In this document: positions 1 through 8,426 of the stretch, in pieces
Numbering within the stretch: the stretch's first letter is position 1
Layout: each line of letters opens with the position of its first letter
Source: Acidobacteriota bacterium
Lineage (GTDB): Bacteria > Acidobacteriota > Terriglobia > Bryobacterales > Bryobacteraceae
Direction of reading: 5' to 3'
DNA: 50,703 bases
NCBI GenBank assembly: GCA_016213775.1
Contig: JACQZR010000231.1
Coordinates: forward strand, 1 to 50,703
The notes under the pieces: generated by a model
The model's database searches: none
Seen by the model: only the letters and a program-made list of their open reading frames with translations
Told to the model about the DNA's origin: nothing
Translations under genes and position numbers: made by a program

Positions 1-2
1 CA

Positions 3-470
3 CCAGCAAACGAAGTGGAGTACCTCTTCGCGCGTGAGATTCACGATCTCAAGTTGCCGGGTGTACGCCTTGCGGTTCTGGCTGCCTGCGATACCGAAGT
101 GGGAAAGACAATCGGCGGTGAAGGGGTTGCCGCGCTCAGCCGGGCGTTTCTCGCCACCGGGGTAGGGGCGACAGTTTCCACCTTGTGGCGGGTGTCTGAT
201 CGGGCATCAGGAGACTTCTTGCGGCACTTCTATGCGGCGCTCGCGCAGGGCCAATCGTCCAGTGCAGCGTTGCGCTTCGCGAAACTACAGCTCCGCCGTT
301 CGCAGTCCGCCGCCGCCCATCCACGCTATTGGGCCGGCTATATCCTCACTGGAAGTGCGGACATGCAGACACCGCGGTCCACTCAATCGGTTGCCGTGAC
401 CGCGTCCGCGCTCGTCTTTGCGCTTCTCGCAGGGTGGCTCTACATACGGCGCGGCGGCAGGACTCAATAA
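3..470 (+). CDS. CHAT-domain protein, C-terminal part, truncated by window edge
   Basis: The frame is open from the first bases, so the gene starts outside the window; the internal GTG at 15 need not be its start. The visible part carries the cysteine motif of CHAT (caspase-HetF-associated with TPRs) domains, LAACDTEVG, followed by GGEGVAALSRAFL, STLW and a terminal YWAGYILTG. In the family this Cys pairs with a His further upstream, which is not visible here. After the CHAT domain comes one hydrophobic segment (SVAVTASALVFALLAGWLY) and a basic tail, so the protein is probably anchored in the membrane by its C-terminus. CHAT proteins are caspase-like proteases or scaffolds, often with TPR repeats upstream. 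The stop overlaps the convergent neighbour by 7 bp. Substrate and role are unknown. Confidence 0.85.
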   Translation, partial: PANEVEYLFAREIHDLKLPGVRLAVLAACDTEVGKTIGGEGVAALSRAFLATGVGATVSTLWRVSDRASGDFLRHFYAALAQGQSSSAALRFAKLQLRRSQSAAAHPRYWAGYILTGSADMQTPRSTQSVAVTASALVFALLAGWLYIRRGGRTQ

Positions 471-1609
471 GGGAATGCCAGGATCGGCGTCAGCGTTCCG
501 TTCGTCTGGTCAGCGGCGAACGGAACAATTTGCACGGGAGCGGAAGCCGCCAAGCGAACCGTGGTGCCTGCCGCCAGCGCCGTCGCAAAAAACTCGCCCA
601 GCTCGCGCGTGATCCTATCGCCGTAATTCAATGTGACTGTTTTCTGAACGATCGGCCCCAGCGCGTTTGAAGCTGTCAGCACCACGATCACCGGCTGCGC
701 GTTGGAATTCTGTATGGACAGCGCTGTATCCACCGCGTTCTGAATGCCGCGCGATTGCTGGGTAATGGTCGCATTCGCCAGAGTGATCAGCGGAAACACT
801 GGCTCGGCTGAAGCAACCAGTACGTTTGAGCTCTTCACCGGTTCCACCCCCCGCAGATACGCGTAGTACGTCATCCGGATGCCATCCGGTGTCCGGATGG
901 TAATCGGCTGGGAGTCCATTTGCGTTGTCCTGTCCAGCACGAGGTCCACTTCGGTGCTGCTGACGAACTTCACTGATCTTGTTTTGAACTTCGTCCGGAG
1001 CTGCATGGCAGGGCTGAATCCGTTACCAATGATCCGCACCATGGTGCCGGCCGGCCACGTCCCGCCCGCGGGAATGACGTTGTGTACGTAAACCGTCCCG
1101 CCGATCGTCAGAATTCCTGCCTTTGGTTCCACGTAAGGAGCCGTGATTCCAAACGCGTCCGTGAAGATTGAGTCTGCTCCTAAGATCACCCGGCTCTGCC
1201 AACCGCGCTGGGCATCCGGCCGCACATGCGAAGTCACAGTCAGCACCGGGTAGTCGACAACGGTTCCAAAGCTGCCCTGGGGAGAAATGTGCTTCACTGC
1301 AAACCTGCCGCCGCTGTAGCGCGCCACACCGTAGGCATCCCCCGCCGGGCTGTATAGCGACACTCCGAACAACTGATCCATCGCGGACGTGTCCCAATCA
1401 AATGCCTGCGTGCCGGTCATGATGGGCCGTGGTTCCGTCAGCGAGAACTTTAGCTGAACCGTTCCGCCCGCCGGGACGGTCTCGTCATCGACATGGATCT
1501 CGGCCGGCAGGACCGTCTGCGCATGCGCCGGCGCTTGAGCCAGCACCGCGGCCAGTATGGGAAGCAACAGTTGAATCTTTCTCATTGAGTACAGTCCCCG
1601 TATCTTCAC
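464..1609 (-). CDS. Secreted protein of unknown function, IPT/TIG-like segment
   Basis: A protein of 381 residues if it starts at the GTG overlapping the anti-sigma stop; a second start, ATG at 1585 (MRKIQLLLPILAAVLAQA), follows a GGGGA box and begins directly with the signal peptide, so it is at least as likely. The mature part is rich in beta-type sequence. A central stretch (IPAGGTWPAGTMVRIIGNGF) resembles IPT/TIG immunoglobulin-like folds. There are no cysteines and no catalytic motif that I recognise. It is the last gene of the sigma/anti-sigma run and is probably co-transcribed and translationally coupled with it, so it may be a surface or periplasmic target of that sigma factor. Function unknown. 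Confidence 0.8.
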   Translation of the reverse strand: MKIRGLYSMRKIQLLLPILAAVLAQAPAHAQTVLPAEIHVDDETVPAGGTVQLKFSLTEPRPIMTGTQAFDWDTSAMDQLFGVSLYSPAGDAYGVARYSGGRFAVKHISPQGSFGTVVDYPVLTVTSHVRPDAQRGWQSRVILGADSIFTDAFGITAPYVEPKAGILTIGGTVYVHNVIPAGGTWPAGTMVRIIGNGFSPAMQLRTKFKTRSVKFVSSTEVDLVLDRTTQMDSQPITIRTPDGIRMTYYAYLRGVEPVKSSNVLVASAEPVFPLITLANATITQQSRGIQNAVDTALSIQNSNAQPVIVVLTASNALGPIVQKTVTLNYGDRITRELGEFFATALAAGTTVRLAASAPVQIVPFAADQTNGTLTPILAFPY

Positions 1610-2298
1610 TGAGCACCGGGACGTGCCACCGTTTTGCGAAAATCTTGAGTGCCCGTGGCGATGGTTTTTCCCGCACTGTTGAGGGCTTCAACACTCCAGA
1701 TCAGACGCTTCCCCGGCAGCGCCTGCTTCCGCACGGAGGACGGAATTGCGGTGCTTGTGCTTTTGATGCTGACTTCCCACAGTTGGTTACGGTCAACTTC
1801 AAAAATCCTGACGCGATAGGACGCCGCTCCGCTCACTTCAGTCCATCGCATCATCAAGGGCGCCTCCGCTACCTCACCTTTCGGTGAGAGCAGTTCGACA
1901 CTCTGCGCACGCTCCACACTCCCGTATTCATTGGGCAATCCGGTGCGCGGACTTCTGGTGTTCACTACGAATAACAACACCGCTACCGTAGCGATCGCGG
2001 GCGTAAGATACGCGGGTCGCAGAATGCGGCGCCACCAGGAGCCTGTAGTAGTCGTTGTAGTGGCGGCAATCTGATTCGCTACACGTTTGTCCAGATTGGC
2101 AAGGTCGCTCTTTGCCACAGTGGGACCTTCCGCCACCTCGCGATACAAAGCCAATTCCGCCGCGCACCGAGGGCATTCCTCTACATGGTTCAGAGCTCCC
2201 TGGTCGCCCCTTTCGACACGATCCAGGAAATCCACCAACTCCGGGCAGGACTTTGTCGTACTGTATGCCGCTCTCAGGATTACCCGCTCGTTCTTCAT
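1606..2298 (-). CDS. Anti-sigma factor with zinc-finger (ZAS-type) motif and one membrane segment
   Basis: 230 residues. The N-terminal cytoplasmic part carries HVEECPRC (His38, Cys42, Cys45), the HX3CX2C core of zinc-binding anti-sigma domains that hold ECF sigma factors inactive. A run of six threonines (about 80-85) precedes a single transmembrane segment near 97-113. The rest should be outside the membrane and contains an FN3-like stretch (RWTEVSGAASYRVRIFEVD). It starts about 20 bp after the sigma gene, with an AGGGAG site upstream, and overlaps the next gene by 4 bp, so the three form one operon. By family, it would release the sigma factor on an envelope signal; the signal cannot be read from sequence. 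Confidence 0.88.
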   Translation of the reverse strand: MKNERVILRAAYSTTKSCPELVDFLDRVERGDQGALNHVEECPRCAAELALYREVAEGPTVAKSDLANLDKRVANQIAATTTTTTGSWWRRILRPAYLTPAIATVAVLLFVVNTRSPRTGLPNEYGSVERAQSVELLSPKGEVAEAPLMMRWTEVSGAASYRVRIFEVDRNQLWEVSIKSTSTAIPSSVRKQALPGKRLIWSVEALNSAGKTIATGTQDFRKTVARPGAQ

Positions 2299-2318
2299 GC
2301 TCTTCCCATCTCCCTCGC

Positions 2319-2897
2319 TTACTCTCTACTCCGGCGCCGGCTGATTGCTGCGCTCAGTTTCCGCTTGGCACTCACTATGAAGGCTTTCGCTCCGCTCTGA
2401 TTCTCGAGTCCGAGCAGTCGAGTAATCGCTTCCAGTGGAACTTCCTCTCCGAAGTGCAGCATCATCACCTTCGACTCCGTCTCATTCAGCGTTTTTGCCA
2501 TCAGCTTACGAAGCTCCTCAATGTCGGATTGGAGTTCCAACTTCTTCAACACATCCGCGTCGTGTGCGTCCTGCGGATCCACTTCCAGCGAGCCCGCCGT
2601 CAAGACAGGCTGCGAGACTCGGCCCCGCACGTAGTTCAAGCAGTGATTCCTCGCGATGAGGTACAGCCAGGTGGAAAACTTCGACTCGGCTCGAAACGCC
2701 GGCAGATTCCGATAGGCCTTGAGTAACACCTCCTGCGCCAGGTCGAGCGCTGCTTCCCGATCGTTGGAGAATCGCCAGCACCATTTGACGACGCGCTCGG
2801 AGTAGCGGCGCAGCAACTCGTTGGCATGCGCGCCCGCTGCCGCACGATCCTCGGTGGATTGATGACGCTCGATCAGTTCCTCGTCCGTGAGGACCAT
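2319..2897 (-). CDS. ECF-type RNA polymerase sigma factor
   Basis: Region 2 is clear: DLAQEVLLKAYRNL, then ESKFSTWLYLIARNHCLNYVR, the core-binding and -10-recognition segment. Region 4 follows as LNETESKVMMLHFGEEVPLEAI with a helix-turn-helix to the C-terminus. I start it at the ATG at 2897 (MVLTDEELIERH, 192 residues), which has GGGGA five bases upstream; an ATG at 2951 would add 18 residues (MSGSERFERR...) but has no visible ribosome site. It heads a sigma - anti-sigma - secreted protein operon. ECF factors of this layout usually control envelope or secretion genes and often their own operon. No convincing autoregulated -35/-10 pair was recognised. Confidence 0.93.
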   Translation of the reverse strand: MVLTDEELIERHQSTEDRAAAGAHANELLRRYSERVVKWCWRFSNDREAALDLAQEVLLKAYRNLPAFRAESKFSTWLYLIARNHCLNYVRGRVSQPVLTAGSLEVDPQDAHDADVLKKLELQSDIEELRKLMAKTLNETESKVMMLHFGEEVPLEAITRLLGLENQSGAKAFIVSAKRKLSAAISRRRSRE

Positions 2898-2994
2898 TGA
2901 CTTCCCCGGGTTCCACAGTGGCCGCCTTTCAAACCTCTCAGACCCGCTCATCCGGGCACGTGGAACAGAAATTCGTGCCTGAATGAGAAGATCC

Positions 2995-5112
2995 TTATAG
3001 GTGGAACAAGTAATTGAACTTAATGAAGAGCTGGCGGCCTGAGGAAAACGAGGGACCGCCGTGACGTGATGGAAAACCCATCATTTCTTCGGCCCAAAGC
3101 CAGTTTTCCCTCTTGTCATTATAGCCAACGTACAGCGCTGTCCCGGGATGAATCAGGTAAGTAAAGAGAATATCCATGCTCAATCGCTTGCTGCGTTCCA
3201 GGCGCATCCACTGGGGATTGGACAGAGTAGCGTTGTAGTCGGCGATCACACGCAGTGAGGCCGCGCGAGTGAACTGTAAACTCACCTTGGAACGCGCGAT
3301 GTGATCATCCAGTACAGTGCGGCTGGAATCGGATAGCCGGCTGTAAAGATAGGTTTCATCCAGGCGGATGCGCGAGGTGGCGTGGAAGGTCATCTCAAAA
3401 CGCGCATCCGTATTGGATGCACCAAACGGCGGCCCTTGCGCCGGATAGTAGTTGATGGCGCGTCCGCTGGCGAGCGCCGCGGTGACGCCTACGCGCTTCC
3501 AGCGATCAGTGGAAAAGACTGCGCGATTCCCGTCGCGCCGGAAAGTGCGTCCGGCGAAAGACTCGGCGCCGGCGATATGCGATGCGGATACCGAACTGGG
3601 CCCTCGGAAGTTAATTGTGAAGGGTACTTCAATCGACCAGTCCTGCAAAGCTCCCGCATGGTCGTAGGTGATCACAGCGTATGCGGATGGGCCGAAACTC
3701 GTGATGAGTCCGCCTTCCGGGCGCCAGCGGTAGGCCGCCTCCGTGTCCGCCTGCCGGATGTCGTGGCGCGGAATGAAGCCCACATCGGCATGAAAAGCCG
3801 GCGACCTGTCGCGATAGCTGCTCGAATAGGTAAAGTGATAGCCCGTATACCGGACTTCTCCATACAGGTCGGAACCGGATGCGCGGCTTCGCCCTTCTGA
3901 CGAAGTGCTCGTGGCGGCCTGACCGGCCAGCACCCAATTCGGCGACAGCTTCCACCTGCCATCCACCGAGGCTACGCTGTTCTGTCCCGACGCAGTCCGC
4001 CTTACCGTGGACAGAAACCCGGCACTCGATTCCTTGCCGATCTCGCGCACCAGACGCAATGCGCTGATTTGTGCCTGCGGTGCACGGTCGTCCATGACAA
4101 GGACGCCGAAAGCCGTGGATCCGAGCTTTCCGGTAACCCGCGCTCCAAGCCGCGGATCGAGGATTCGACGCGAAAAGAACAAACGCTCCGGAGTCTGAAA
4201 GAACGCCGCGTTTTCCAGAAAGAATGGCCGCTTCTCCGGATAGTAGTTCTCATAGCGGCGTGTGGCCGCAATCTGCGGCTCGTCGGATTCCACCTGGCTG
4301 AAATCAGGATTCACGGTGAGGTCGACGCTCACACCATTCCCAAAAGCGATCTTTGAATCGAGACCCCCGCGCAGTTCACCGCTTCGAATCATGGCCGGTA
4401 CGCTTTCATCAAATGCGCGCGCCCGCGCCGCGAATCCGTACGGGTTCACCAGCACCTCACGGCCTGAAGACGAGCGCGCCGGCGCGTTCACTACGGTAAA
4501 CTGCGGGACAAACGCCTCAAGCCGGTCGGTGATCCGCGGCCAGGTGTCGTACTCGCTGAGCCTCGGAATGCGCCTTGTCAGCGAAATGCCCCACTGCTCT
4601 CCTGATCCCGTTTTTGCCCGCATACCCCGGAAGGGGATCACAAAACGGACAACGTAACCGTCCTGCGTCAATTGGCCGGACGATGACCAGACCGCATCGA
4701 AGCGATAGTCATCGGACTGGCCCTCAGTAGTCACGCCGTCGAGTTGCACGCCAAGCGGATTGGCATAGTACAGATACGCGCGCCGTCCGTCGTGAAAGGT
4801 GTCGATCGCGATCCCGACAAGGTCATCTCCGTCGACAGACTCTCGTCTGCTCAGGTGCGCACGTACCTTTGCGGGGTCGTCCTTGCAAACAAAGACGGCG
4901 TGCAGAGCGCTTTCGCTATAGGCGAGGTAGACTGTCGTGCGAAGGCTGGCCGGCGCTCCATCGTTGGGCTGGCGTTGGCGAAAGTCGTCAATGCGCAGCG
5001 CATCTTCATTCAATTCCAGTTGCTGATGAAGCGCCACTGCCGGTATCTGTACAGCAGCGGCCGCAGGAAGAACACCGAGCGCCGAGAGGACGACTATGTG
5101 GAACCACCGCAT
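2995..5112 (-). CDS. DUF5916 outer-membrane protein with N-terminal CBM9-like domain
   Basis: 705 residues from the ATG at 5112, which gives a clean signal peptide (MRWFHIVVLSALGVLPAAAA) and has AGGGAG upstream. The open frame runs further upstream to 5457, but that extension is only the repeat region of the small gene before it read in another frame. Residues about 25-230 look like the CBM9-like domain that precedes DUF5916: TTVYLAYSESALHAVFVCKD, then GIAIDTFHDGRRAYLYYANP. The rest matches the DUF5916 barrel, with the typical NPDFSQVESDEPQ and YYPEKRPFFLENA. The last residues alternate and end FNYLFHL, as in outer-membrane barrels. The family is common in Bacteroidota and Acidobacteriota; its substrate is unknown. 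Confidence 0.88.
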   Translation of the reverse strand: MRWFHIVVLSALGVLPAAAAVQIPAVALHQQLELNEDALRIDDFRQRQPNDGAPASLRTTVYLAYSESALHAVFVCKDDPAKVRAHLSRRESVDGDDLVGIAIDTFHDGRRAYLYYANPLGVQLDGVTTEGQSDDYRFDAVWSSSGQLTQDGYVVRFVIPFRGMRAKTGSGEQWGISLTRRIPRLSEYDTWPRITDRLEAFVPQFTVVNAPARSSSGREVLVNPYGFAARARAFDESVPAMIRSGELRGGLDSKIAFGNGVSVDLTVNPDFSQVESDEPQIAATRRYENYYPEKRPFFLENAAFFQTPERLFFSRRILDPRLGARVTGKLGSTAFGVLVMDDRAPQAQISALRLVREIGKESSAGFLSTVRRTASGQNSVASVDGRWKLSPNWVLAGQAATSTSSEGRSRASGSDLYGEVRYTGYHFTYSSSYRDRSPAFHADVGFIPRHDIRQADTEAAYRWRPEGGLITSFGPSAYAVITYDHAGALQDWSIEVPFTINFRGPSSVSASHIAGAESFAGRTFRRDGNRAVFSTDRWKRVGVTAALASGRAINYYPAQGPPFGASNTDARFEMTFHATSRIRLDETYLYSRLSDSSRTVLDDHIARSKVSLQFTRAASLRVIADYNATLSNPQWMRLERSKRLSMDILFTYLIHPGTALYVGYNDKRENWLWAEEMMGFPSRHGGPSFSSGRQLFIKFNYLFHL

Positions 5113-5150
5113 GGCGCCGTGTTCTCCCTGCTTATCCCCGGGAACCACGC

Positions 5151-5477
5151 TCAGGCGAACATCACTGGGCGGCCCTTGCGTCCACGGTCGTCGCCAGGCT
5201 GATTTCCACGGCCCCTGCCGCGATCGTCGCCAGGCTCGGCTTCGCGTGCGAACATGGCTGGACGGCCCTTGCGTCCGCGGTCGTCGCCAGGCTCGGCTTC
5301 GCGTGCGAACATGGCTGGACGGCCCTTGCGTCCGCGGTCGTCGCCGGGCTCGGCTTCGCGTGCAACCGCGGAGTCCGCCTTCTCCCTCAACTGGATGTTC
5401 CTGTTTTGCGCGATTCCGCTCTGCGCCAAAAGCGCGGTGGCAATCGACACGATACATGCGTGCTTCGAGAAATTCAT
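5151..5477 (-). CDS. Small secreted protein built from a 19-residue tandem repeat
   Basis: 108 residues. It begins with a good signal peptide (MNFSKHACIVSIATALL, cleavage likely after SGIAQ), then a charged, Gly/Arg/Asp-rich low-complexity region: two full copies and one partial copy of a 19-residue unit containing EAEPGDDRGRKGRPAMF, then GRGNQPGDDRGRKGRPVMFA at the C-terminus. PGDDRGR occurs four times. It lies between the SPFH gene and the DUF5916 gene on the same strand, 38 bp before the latter, so co-transcription with the barrel protein is likely. No family is recognised. The copies differ by only one base at DNA level, so the number of repeats may vary between strains. Confidence 0.65.
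   Translation of the reverse strand: MNFSKHACIVSIATALLAQSGIAQNRNIQLREKADSAVAREAEPGDDRGRKGRPAMFAREAEPGDDRGRKGRPAMFAREAEPGDDRGRGRGNQPGDDRGRKGRPVMFA
5250..5363 (-). repeat. 57-bp tandem repeat inside the small secreted protein gene
   Basis: Two adjacent 57-bp units, 5250-5306 and 5307-5363, differ at one base (gccaggc against gccgggc). Shorter diverged pieces of the unit lie at about 5166-5200 and 5219-5249. The unit length is a multiple of three, so changes in copy number keep the reading frame. Confidence 0.9.
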
Positions 5478-5586
5478 GTTGTTCCCCTCATTACGGTATC
5501 TTCAGATCCGCTCGTTTCTGAGCGCATTCTGTTCGAATATTGAGACAATCGGGAATACCGGAGCGGAACAACTTTTTTCAGAAATC

Positions 5587-5625
5587 GTTGGGGGCGCGGG
5601 ACCCACAAACGAGCCCCGCGCCCAA
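5587..5625 (-). terminator. GC-rich stem-loop downstream of the SPFH gene
   Basis: Arms GTTGGGGGCGCGGG (5587-5600) and CCCCGCGCCCAAC (5613/5614-5625) pair with a small bulge around a 12-13-base loop. It lies just past the stop of the minus-strand SPFH gene. The sequence after it on that strand is GATTTCT, only a weak U-tract, so it is a probable but not classical terminator. Confidence 0.5.
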
Positions 5626-5631
5626 CCCCCT

Positions 5632-7551
5632 TTACTGCTTCTGCACGCTACTCTGCTGGACGTTCTTCAGGAACGCCGCCGCCAGAGCCTCAAACGTGCC
5701 GCCGCCGGTGACGAGGATGTTCGGCATGATCGGCGTCTGGCTCTTGGAGAGCGCTTCGATGGCGTTCACAACCATCGTGGCCATCGGGCCGCCGAAGGCT
5801 CTCACCTGGGCCTCATAGGCTTCGGCGCGTGCCAAACCCACCGCGCGAACCTCGGCGCCCTTCGCCGTACCGGTGCGTTCGATGTAGAACGACTCGCCGT
5901 CCGCCTCGGCCTTGCGGGCATTGGCGTTGTTGGTATGGATATCCACACCAACCTTCGATTTCGCCAGTTCAGCCTGCATGTCGGCCGTACCGCGCGCCTT
6001 CTCGGTTTCAATGCGCTCGTCCTGCGAGAGCCGCTGCTGTTTGAACGTCGCGATCTCCTGGTTGGCAATCTCGCGCCGTGTCAGCACCTCCACCAGATCG
6101 GCCGGGAACACGACGTCCTGGATGTAGACGCCGGGAGTTTCGACGTGGTACTTGCCCAGTTCGTAACGGATATGTTCGAGCGCCTGCACCTGCACCGCCT
6201 GGCGCGTCTCAATGAACCTCACCGCGGGCATGCTCTGCAACGTATCGCGGAAGTGGTTGCCCACGGCCGCCTGCAACACTTCATTCACCAGGTTCGGCAT
6301 TGTGCCCACGGTGGAAATCACGCGCGGAGCATTGGTGTCCGGCACGTGGATCTGCACCTGCAAATCGATGCGGAAGACGAAACCCTCACTCGACTTGGCG
6401 ACAATCTGTTCGAGTTTCGCATCGAGATTATGCGCGGTGGAGATACGATCGGCCCAGTTGAGGGTCAGGATCGCCGTGGGTACAATCTCCGCCTTATAGC
6501 AATAAGGGTTGATCGGGTACTTACCGGTGCGCAGAGGCTCCTGCCAGATACCGCGGTGGCCCGGATGGACCAGACTGCCGAACTTGAACTCCGGCCCGGA
6601 AGTGTCGCGTGGGGTGAGGCCCACATAGGCTTTGATCACGGCCACCTGGCCCTGTTCGACGACTAACATGGGAACCTTCTCCACCTTTACCAGGAAGGGA
6701 TTCAAGATATAGGCGCCGTAGGGCAGCGGATCATGCTGGAGGCCGATGCGGCCGCCGTTGTCGAGAAACGCCTGGAAGTTCTGATAGTTGTTGTGAGTCT
6801 GGTTCTTGTTGCCGAGCAACCGTTCAATGACCTCGGAGTCGGTGGAGCCGTCGCGCTCCATCTGTTCGACGTCGGCATAGCCGTTGAGGCGGCTGGCGAT
6901 GTCGCCGCTGGCGAGCGGGTCGCCTTCCAGGGCGGTGACGATGCCGATCATGTCGCGCTGGTCGCCGGCGTTGCGGTCAATGCGCAGAACATCGAGGTCG
7001 GCGTCCTGCAAACCGAAGGTTTCCGGCGTCAGATGGACGCCGCGGCGATGCAGATCGGGCGATACCGGCACGCCGTATACACGGTTCTTGGTGATGACGA
7101 GAAAACCGATCGGGTGAATCGGAAGCGTGGTGCCGGGAGCGAGGACGGGGCGCTGGACACCTTTCTGCCCTCCCTTGGCGACAAAGCCGCGCAGGTCAGA
7201 GAACTGGTCGAATTCGGCTTTGTAAGCCGCGGACTTGGCGCCCGTGGGCAGTGCAGCGCCAACCTGTGCGATCACCACCCCAATCTGGCCGGCCGGGATC
7301 TGTACCCAGGGGTGCTTCTCCACGGCGTAGAGCAGCCAGAAGCGCCAGCGCAGTCCGGGCATCAGAAGATCGGCCTGATAACCGGCTTCATTCTGAAAGG
7401 CGATCGGGTTATCTTCCGACAGCTTTTTGCGGGAAAACCGCCGCGTCACTAAACCGACCTCGGTCGGGGCCACGGAAACAAACGAGGGAAGGACGAGAAT
7501 CGCCGCGACAATGAGCGCGAAGATACTCACCCCAAACATTGTGAGCAACAT
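5632..7551 (-). CDS. SPFH/Band 7 (flotillin-like) membrane protein
   Basis: 639 residues from the ATG at 7551, preceded by GGAGGAGG; a TTG 24 bases earlier is also open but less likely. One N-terminal membrane segment (MLLTMFGVSIFALIVAAILVLP) is followed by a long SPFH region and then an Ala/Glu/Lys-rich coiled-coil stretch near residues 510-590 (REIANQEIATFKQQRLSQDE, MQAELAKSK). The C-terminus ends with a hydrophobic GGGTFEALAAAFL segment. This is the order seen in flotillins and larger bacterial SPFH scaffolds, which form oligomeric membrane microdomains. No NfeD-like partner is adjacent. It is divergent from the fluoride channel gene. Specific function unknown. Confidence 0.85.
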   Translation of the reverse strand: MLLTMFGVSIFALIVAAILVLPSFVSVAPTEVGLVTRRFSRKKLSEDNPIAFQNEAGYQADLLMPGLRWRFWLLYAVEKHPWVQIPAGQIGVVIAQVGAALPTGAKSAAYKAEFDQFSDLRGFVAKGGQKGVQRPVLAPGTTLPIHPIGFLVITKNRVYGVPVSPDLHRRGVHLTPETFGLQDADLDVLRIDRNAGDQRDMIGIVTALEGDPLASGDIASRLNGYADVEQMERDGSTDSEVIERLLGNKNQTHNNYQNFQAFLDNGGRIGLQHDPLPYGAYILNPFLVKVEKVPMLVVEQGQVAVIKAYVGLTPRDTSGPEFKFGSLVHPGHRGIWQEPLRTGKYPINPYCYKAEIVPTAILTLNWADRISTAHNLDAKLEQIVAKSSEGFVFRIDLQVQIHVPDTNAPRVISTVGTMPNLVNEVLQAAVGNHFRDTLQSMPAVRFIETRQAVQVQALEHIRYELGKYHVETPGVYIQDVVFPADLVEVLTRREIANQEIATFKQQRLSQDERIETEKARGTADMQAELAKSKVGVDIHTNNANARKAEADGESFYIERTGTAKGAEVRAVGLARAEAYEAQVRAFGGPMATMVVNAIEALSKSQTPIMPNILVTGGGTFEALAAAFLKNVQQSSVQKQ

Positions 7552-7829
7552 AAAGGAGCCTCCTCCAACCTGCAACGCGCGGGTACCGTGTCAGGCGGAC
7601 AAAACGACCGCGACGCGACCGCGCCATCAGCGTCAAGCTTGCACCCGGAGACGGCAACGACATCTTCTAAGGAACACGCGCACAACGGAGTGCGGCGCGA
7701 GCAATGTTCCTGCGCTTCTGGGGTGCGCGCCGCACCCTGTGCGCTTCGTCAGATTGCCTTCTTTTCAACGGGAGCGTTTTAATACGCTTACATCAGGCCA
7801 CCATGTACTGCTACGCAAACGGGGCCGGA

Positions 7830-8228
7830 ATGTTCGACAATTCGGAAATGGCTTCGTTACTTCCTCCTTATGGCTGGATTGCGGTGGGCAGTGCCCTTGG
7901 CGGGATGCTGCGGTTCTGGCTGGGGAGCGAAATCACGGCCAGAGCCGGTACGGGCCTTCCGTGGGGAACTTTTGCCATCAATGTTGTGGGGGCTGCGGTA
8001 ATTGGAGCGGCGTCGGAGTGGACGCATCAGCAGACGGTACGTTTCTTTGTCATGGTAGGGTTGTGCGGCGGATTTACCACCTTTTCTTCCTATAGCTTAG
8101 AGACACTCCACCTACTCCGTCAGGGTCAAAACGCCCGAGCCTTTCTGTACGCCGTGGGGTCAATGGCCGTTTGCTTGTGGAGCGTATGGGTGGGGAATAT
8201 GTTGGCCAGGGCCTTAAGAAATGGCTAA
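7830..8228 (+). CDS. crcB: Fluoride ion channel FluC (CrcB)
   Basis: 132 residues from the ATG at 7830; ATGs at 7803 and 7848 are alternatives, and about 125-130 residues is usual for the family. FluC proteins are dual-topology dimers that let fluoride leave the cell. The family signatures are present: GGMLRFWLG near the N-terminus, GTFAINVVGA with the conserved Asn51, and GLCGGFTTFSSYS (Phe-box and TTFS motif near 81-88). Four hydrophobic helices can be seen. The gene stands alone and divergent from the SPFH gene. The fluoride riboswitch core that often precedes crcB was looked for in 7552-7830 and not found, so control here is unclear. Confidence 0.9.
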   Translation: MFDNSEMASLLPPYGWIAVGSALGGMLRFWLGSEITARAGTGLPWGTFAINVVGAAVIGAASEWTHQQTVRFFVMVGLCGGFTTFSSYSLETLHLLRQGQNARAFLYAVGSMAVCLWSVWVGNMLARALRNG

Positions 8229-8258
8229 GGTGGAGCGAAAAAGACATTTGCTTACAAA

Positions 8259-8270
8259 CCTTAGCTAAGG
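8259..8270. promoter_or_regulatory. Perfect 12-bp palindrome between crcB and the sigma-54 activator gene
   Basis: CCTTAGCTAAGG is a perfect palindrome. A further half-site GCTAAGG lies at 8224-8230 over the crcB stop codon. A dimeric regulator site or part of a weak crcB 3' hairpin are both possible. A TTGACA box at 8307-8312 lies downstream, without a clear -10. Confidence 0.35.
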
Positions 8271-8426
8271 CGTGTGGTTGTAGGGAGATTGGGCGCGGAC
8301 AAATGCTTGACAGCTCAGCGCTTACACCACTTCTTTGCCCGGCTGCTCGATTCCGGCCAGGCAATCTCGGGCTATTGCTCCATCTACCCGGCGCGATACC
8401 TCCCCGATAGTAGGTGAGGAGTTCGC

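Noticed and set aside
5166-5363. CRISPR-like repeat array
   Set aside because: The 57-bp units abut without spacers and encode a protein repeat.
5113-5457. N-terminal extension of the DUF5916 protein across the repeat region
   Set aside because: The internal ATG at 5112 gives a clean signal peptide and a ribosome site; the upstream frame is the repeat read out of frame.
5254-6666. 470-residue plus-strand open frame opposite the SPFH gene
   Set aside because: It has no recognisable domain, runs antisense through the well-supported SPFH gene and begins inside the 57-bp repeat.
7552-7830. Fluoride riboswitch upstream of crcB
   Set aside because: The conserved GATGG...GTTCGCC core and its 3' partner were not found by eye; a covariance search could still change this.
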